Shown here one piece after another: positions 63,377 through 64,000 of a DNA stretch of 64,000 nt. Position 1 is the first letter of the stretch, and each line of letters begins with the position of its first letter. This stretch comes from Actinomycetota bacterium. GTDB lineage: Bacteria > Actinomycetota > Actinomycetes > Nanopelagicales > Nanopelagicaceae. The translations under genes and the position numbers were made by a program. The notes below the pieces were generated by a model. The model did not search any database and had not been told where the DNA came from. It saw only the letters and a program-made list of their open reading frames with translations. The stretch lies in assembly GCA_026392825.1 (NCBI GenBank), contig JAPLBF010000008.1, forward strand, positions 29,558 through 93,557, in the 5' to 3' direction.

Positions 63377-64000
63377 ATGAGCAGCAAAAGTGATCCTATC
63401 CGCGTCCTTCATATTGTGACGCGTATGAACACGGGTGGGGTCGCAGTTTTAATCGCAAATTTAATGAGAAATTTTGACCCAAACGAGATTACAGCGAAAT
63501 TGCTTACTGGGAGTTGCGATAGTTCTGAAGAAGATTACCTAGAGAATGTTGCACGAGGTCTACCCGTAACGAAAATCCCATCTTTAGGCAGGGCCATCTC
63601 GCCGATAAAAGATATCTTCGCGTTTTTCACGATTGCAAGAGAAATTCGTCAATTTAAACCCGATGTAATTCATACTCATACTTCCAAGGCAGGATTAATC
63701 GGCAGAATTGCTGGCTTGATTTCTGCTCCTAAGGCAAAACGCATTCACACTTTTCACGGTCATTTGCTAGAGGGCTATTTCTCAAAATTTAATACCGCGC
63801 TTTTGGTTAAATTAGAATTTCTTTTAGCTAAGAAAACTCATCGTTTAATTGCTATGGGTAAGCACGTGAAAGGAGATTTACTTACGGCTGGAGTAGGAAG
63901 AGAGAATCAATTTTCGGTCTTTTTCCCAGGTCTGCTACCGGCACGATTGATTCCAAAAGTAGACGCTCGTAGCCAACTTAATCTAGATTCCGATTCTGTC
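63377..64000 (+). CDS. Glycosyltransferase family 4 (GT4), N-terminal part, cut by window edge
   Basis: The first 208 codons have no stop and begin MSSKSDPIRVLHIVTRMNTGG. The glycine-rich start after VLHIVT, the KPDVIHTHTSKAGLIGRIAG segment and HTFHGHLLEGYF are typical of the Glyco_transf_4 domain of GT-B family glycosyltransferases such as those in capsule and exopolysaccharide pathways. The catalytic C-terminal half is outside the window, so substrate is unknown. Divergent from the Sua5 gene with 39 bases between the starts. Confidence 0.88.
   Translation, partial: MSSKSDPIRVLHIVTRMNTGGVAVLIANLMRNFDPNEITAKLLTGSCDSSEEDYLENVARGLPVTKIPSLGRAISPIKDIFAFFTIAREIRQFKPDVIHTHTSKAGLIGRIAGLISAPKAKRIHTFHGHLLEGYFSKFNTALLVKLEFLLAKKTHRLIAMGKHVKGDLLTAGVGRENQFSVFFPGLLPARLIPKVDARSQLNLDSDSV

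Noticed and set aside
1-64000. CRISPR arrays, insertion sequences, prophage or integrase genes
   Set aside because: No spaced repeats, transposase or phage-like proteins were seen; almost all bases belong to core-type genes.

Overview
The window looks like a chromosomal segment of a small-genome, low-to-medium GC actinobacterium. Gene content and order resemble the freshwater acI / Nanopelagicales group, with the same neighbourhoods known from Mycobacterium (resA-ccdA-resB-ccsB beside men genes; clpC-lysS-coaX-panC-folKBPE-ftsH-hpt-tilS). That placement is inference from synteny, compactness and codon use. Genes are tightly packed: many share ATGA or TAATG junctions, no gap exceeds about 160 bases, and no phage, insertion sequence or CRISPR was seen.

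Layout: 1-4898 (minus) is the nuo operon nuoABCDEFG for NADH:quinone oxidoreductase, with nuoD broken by a 38-bp tandem duplication. 4939-12913 holds menaquinone synthesis (menG, menF, menD, menC, menB, menE, menA) with the biotin transporter gene bioY. 13201-16870 encodes System II cytochrome c maturation (ccsB, resB, ccdA, resA-like). 17493-23330 holds a histidine phosphatase, a HAD phosphatase and an operon of a helicase-C-like protein, an M20 peptidase and an XPB helicase. 23293-31863 has a glutaredoxin-like protein, two secreted proteins of unknown role, proC, a cysteine-rich protein, radA and a GlcD-like oxidase. 31860-46432 (all minus) is clpC, argA-like, lysS, coaX, nadC, nadB, panC, folK, folB, folP, folE, ftsH, hpt, tilS. 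46442-54915 holds a NlpC/P60 wall hydrolase, an ABC exporter, a metZ-like gene with an internal deletion, ctaB, small secreted proteins, dacB and an rRNA/tRNA methyltransferase. 55961-58537 is a cbiMNQO cobalt/nickel ECF transporter behind a Fur-family-like dyad, followed by an M3 peptidase, tRNA-Lys, a secreted protein, a Sua5 protein and the start of a glycosyltransferase.

Functional theme: the first 17 kb supplies a respiratory chain (complex I, menaquinone, cytochrome c maturation; ctaB for heme O lies further on). The 32-46 kb block supplies NAD, pantothenate/CoA and folate cofactors plus protein quality control.

Most notable observations: (1) the frameshifting duplication in nuoD; (2) cbiQ has no ATG, GTG or TTG at its conserved N-terminus, and an ATA sits exactly where an ATGA overlap is expected; (3) metZ lacks about 13 residues including the PLP phosphate-binding loop; (4) a 25-bp dyad abuts the cbiM -10; (5) many genes start 6-7 bases after a TANNNT box, implying widespread leaderless transcription; (6) sharp GC-rich patches occur inside otherwise AT-rich genes.
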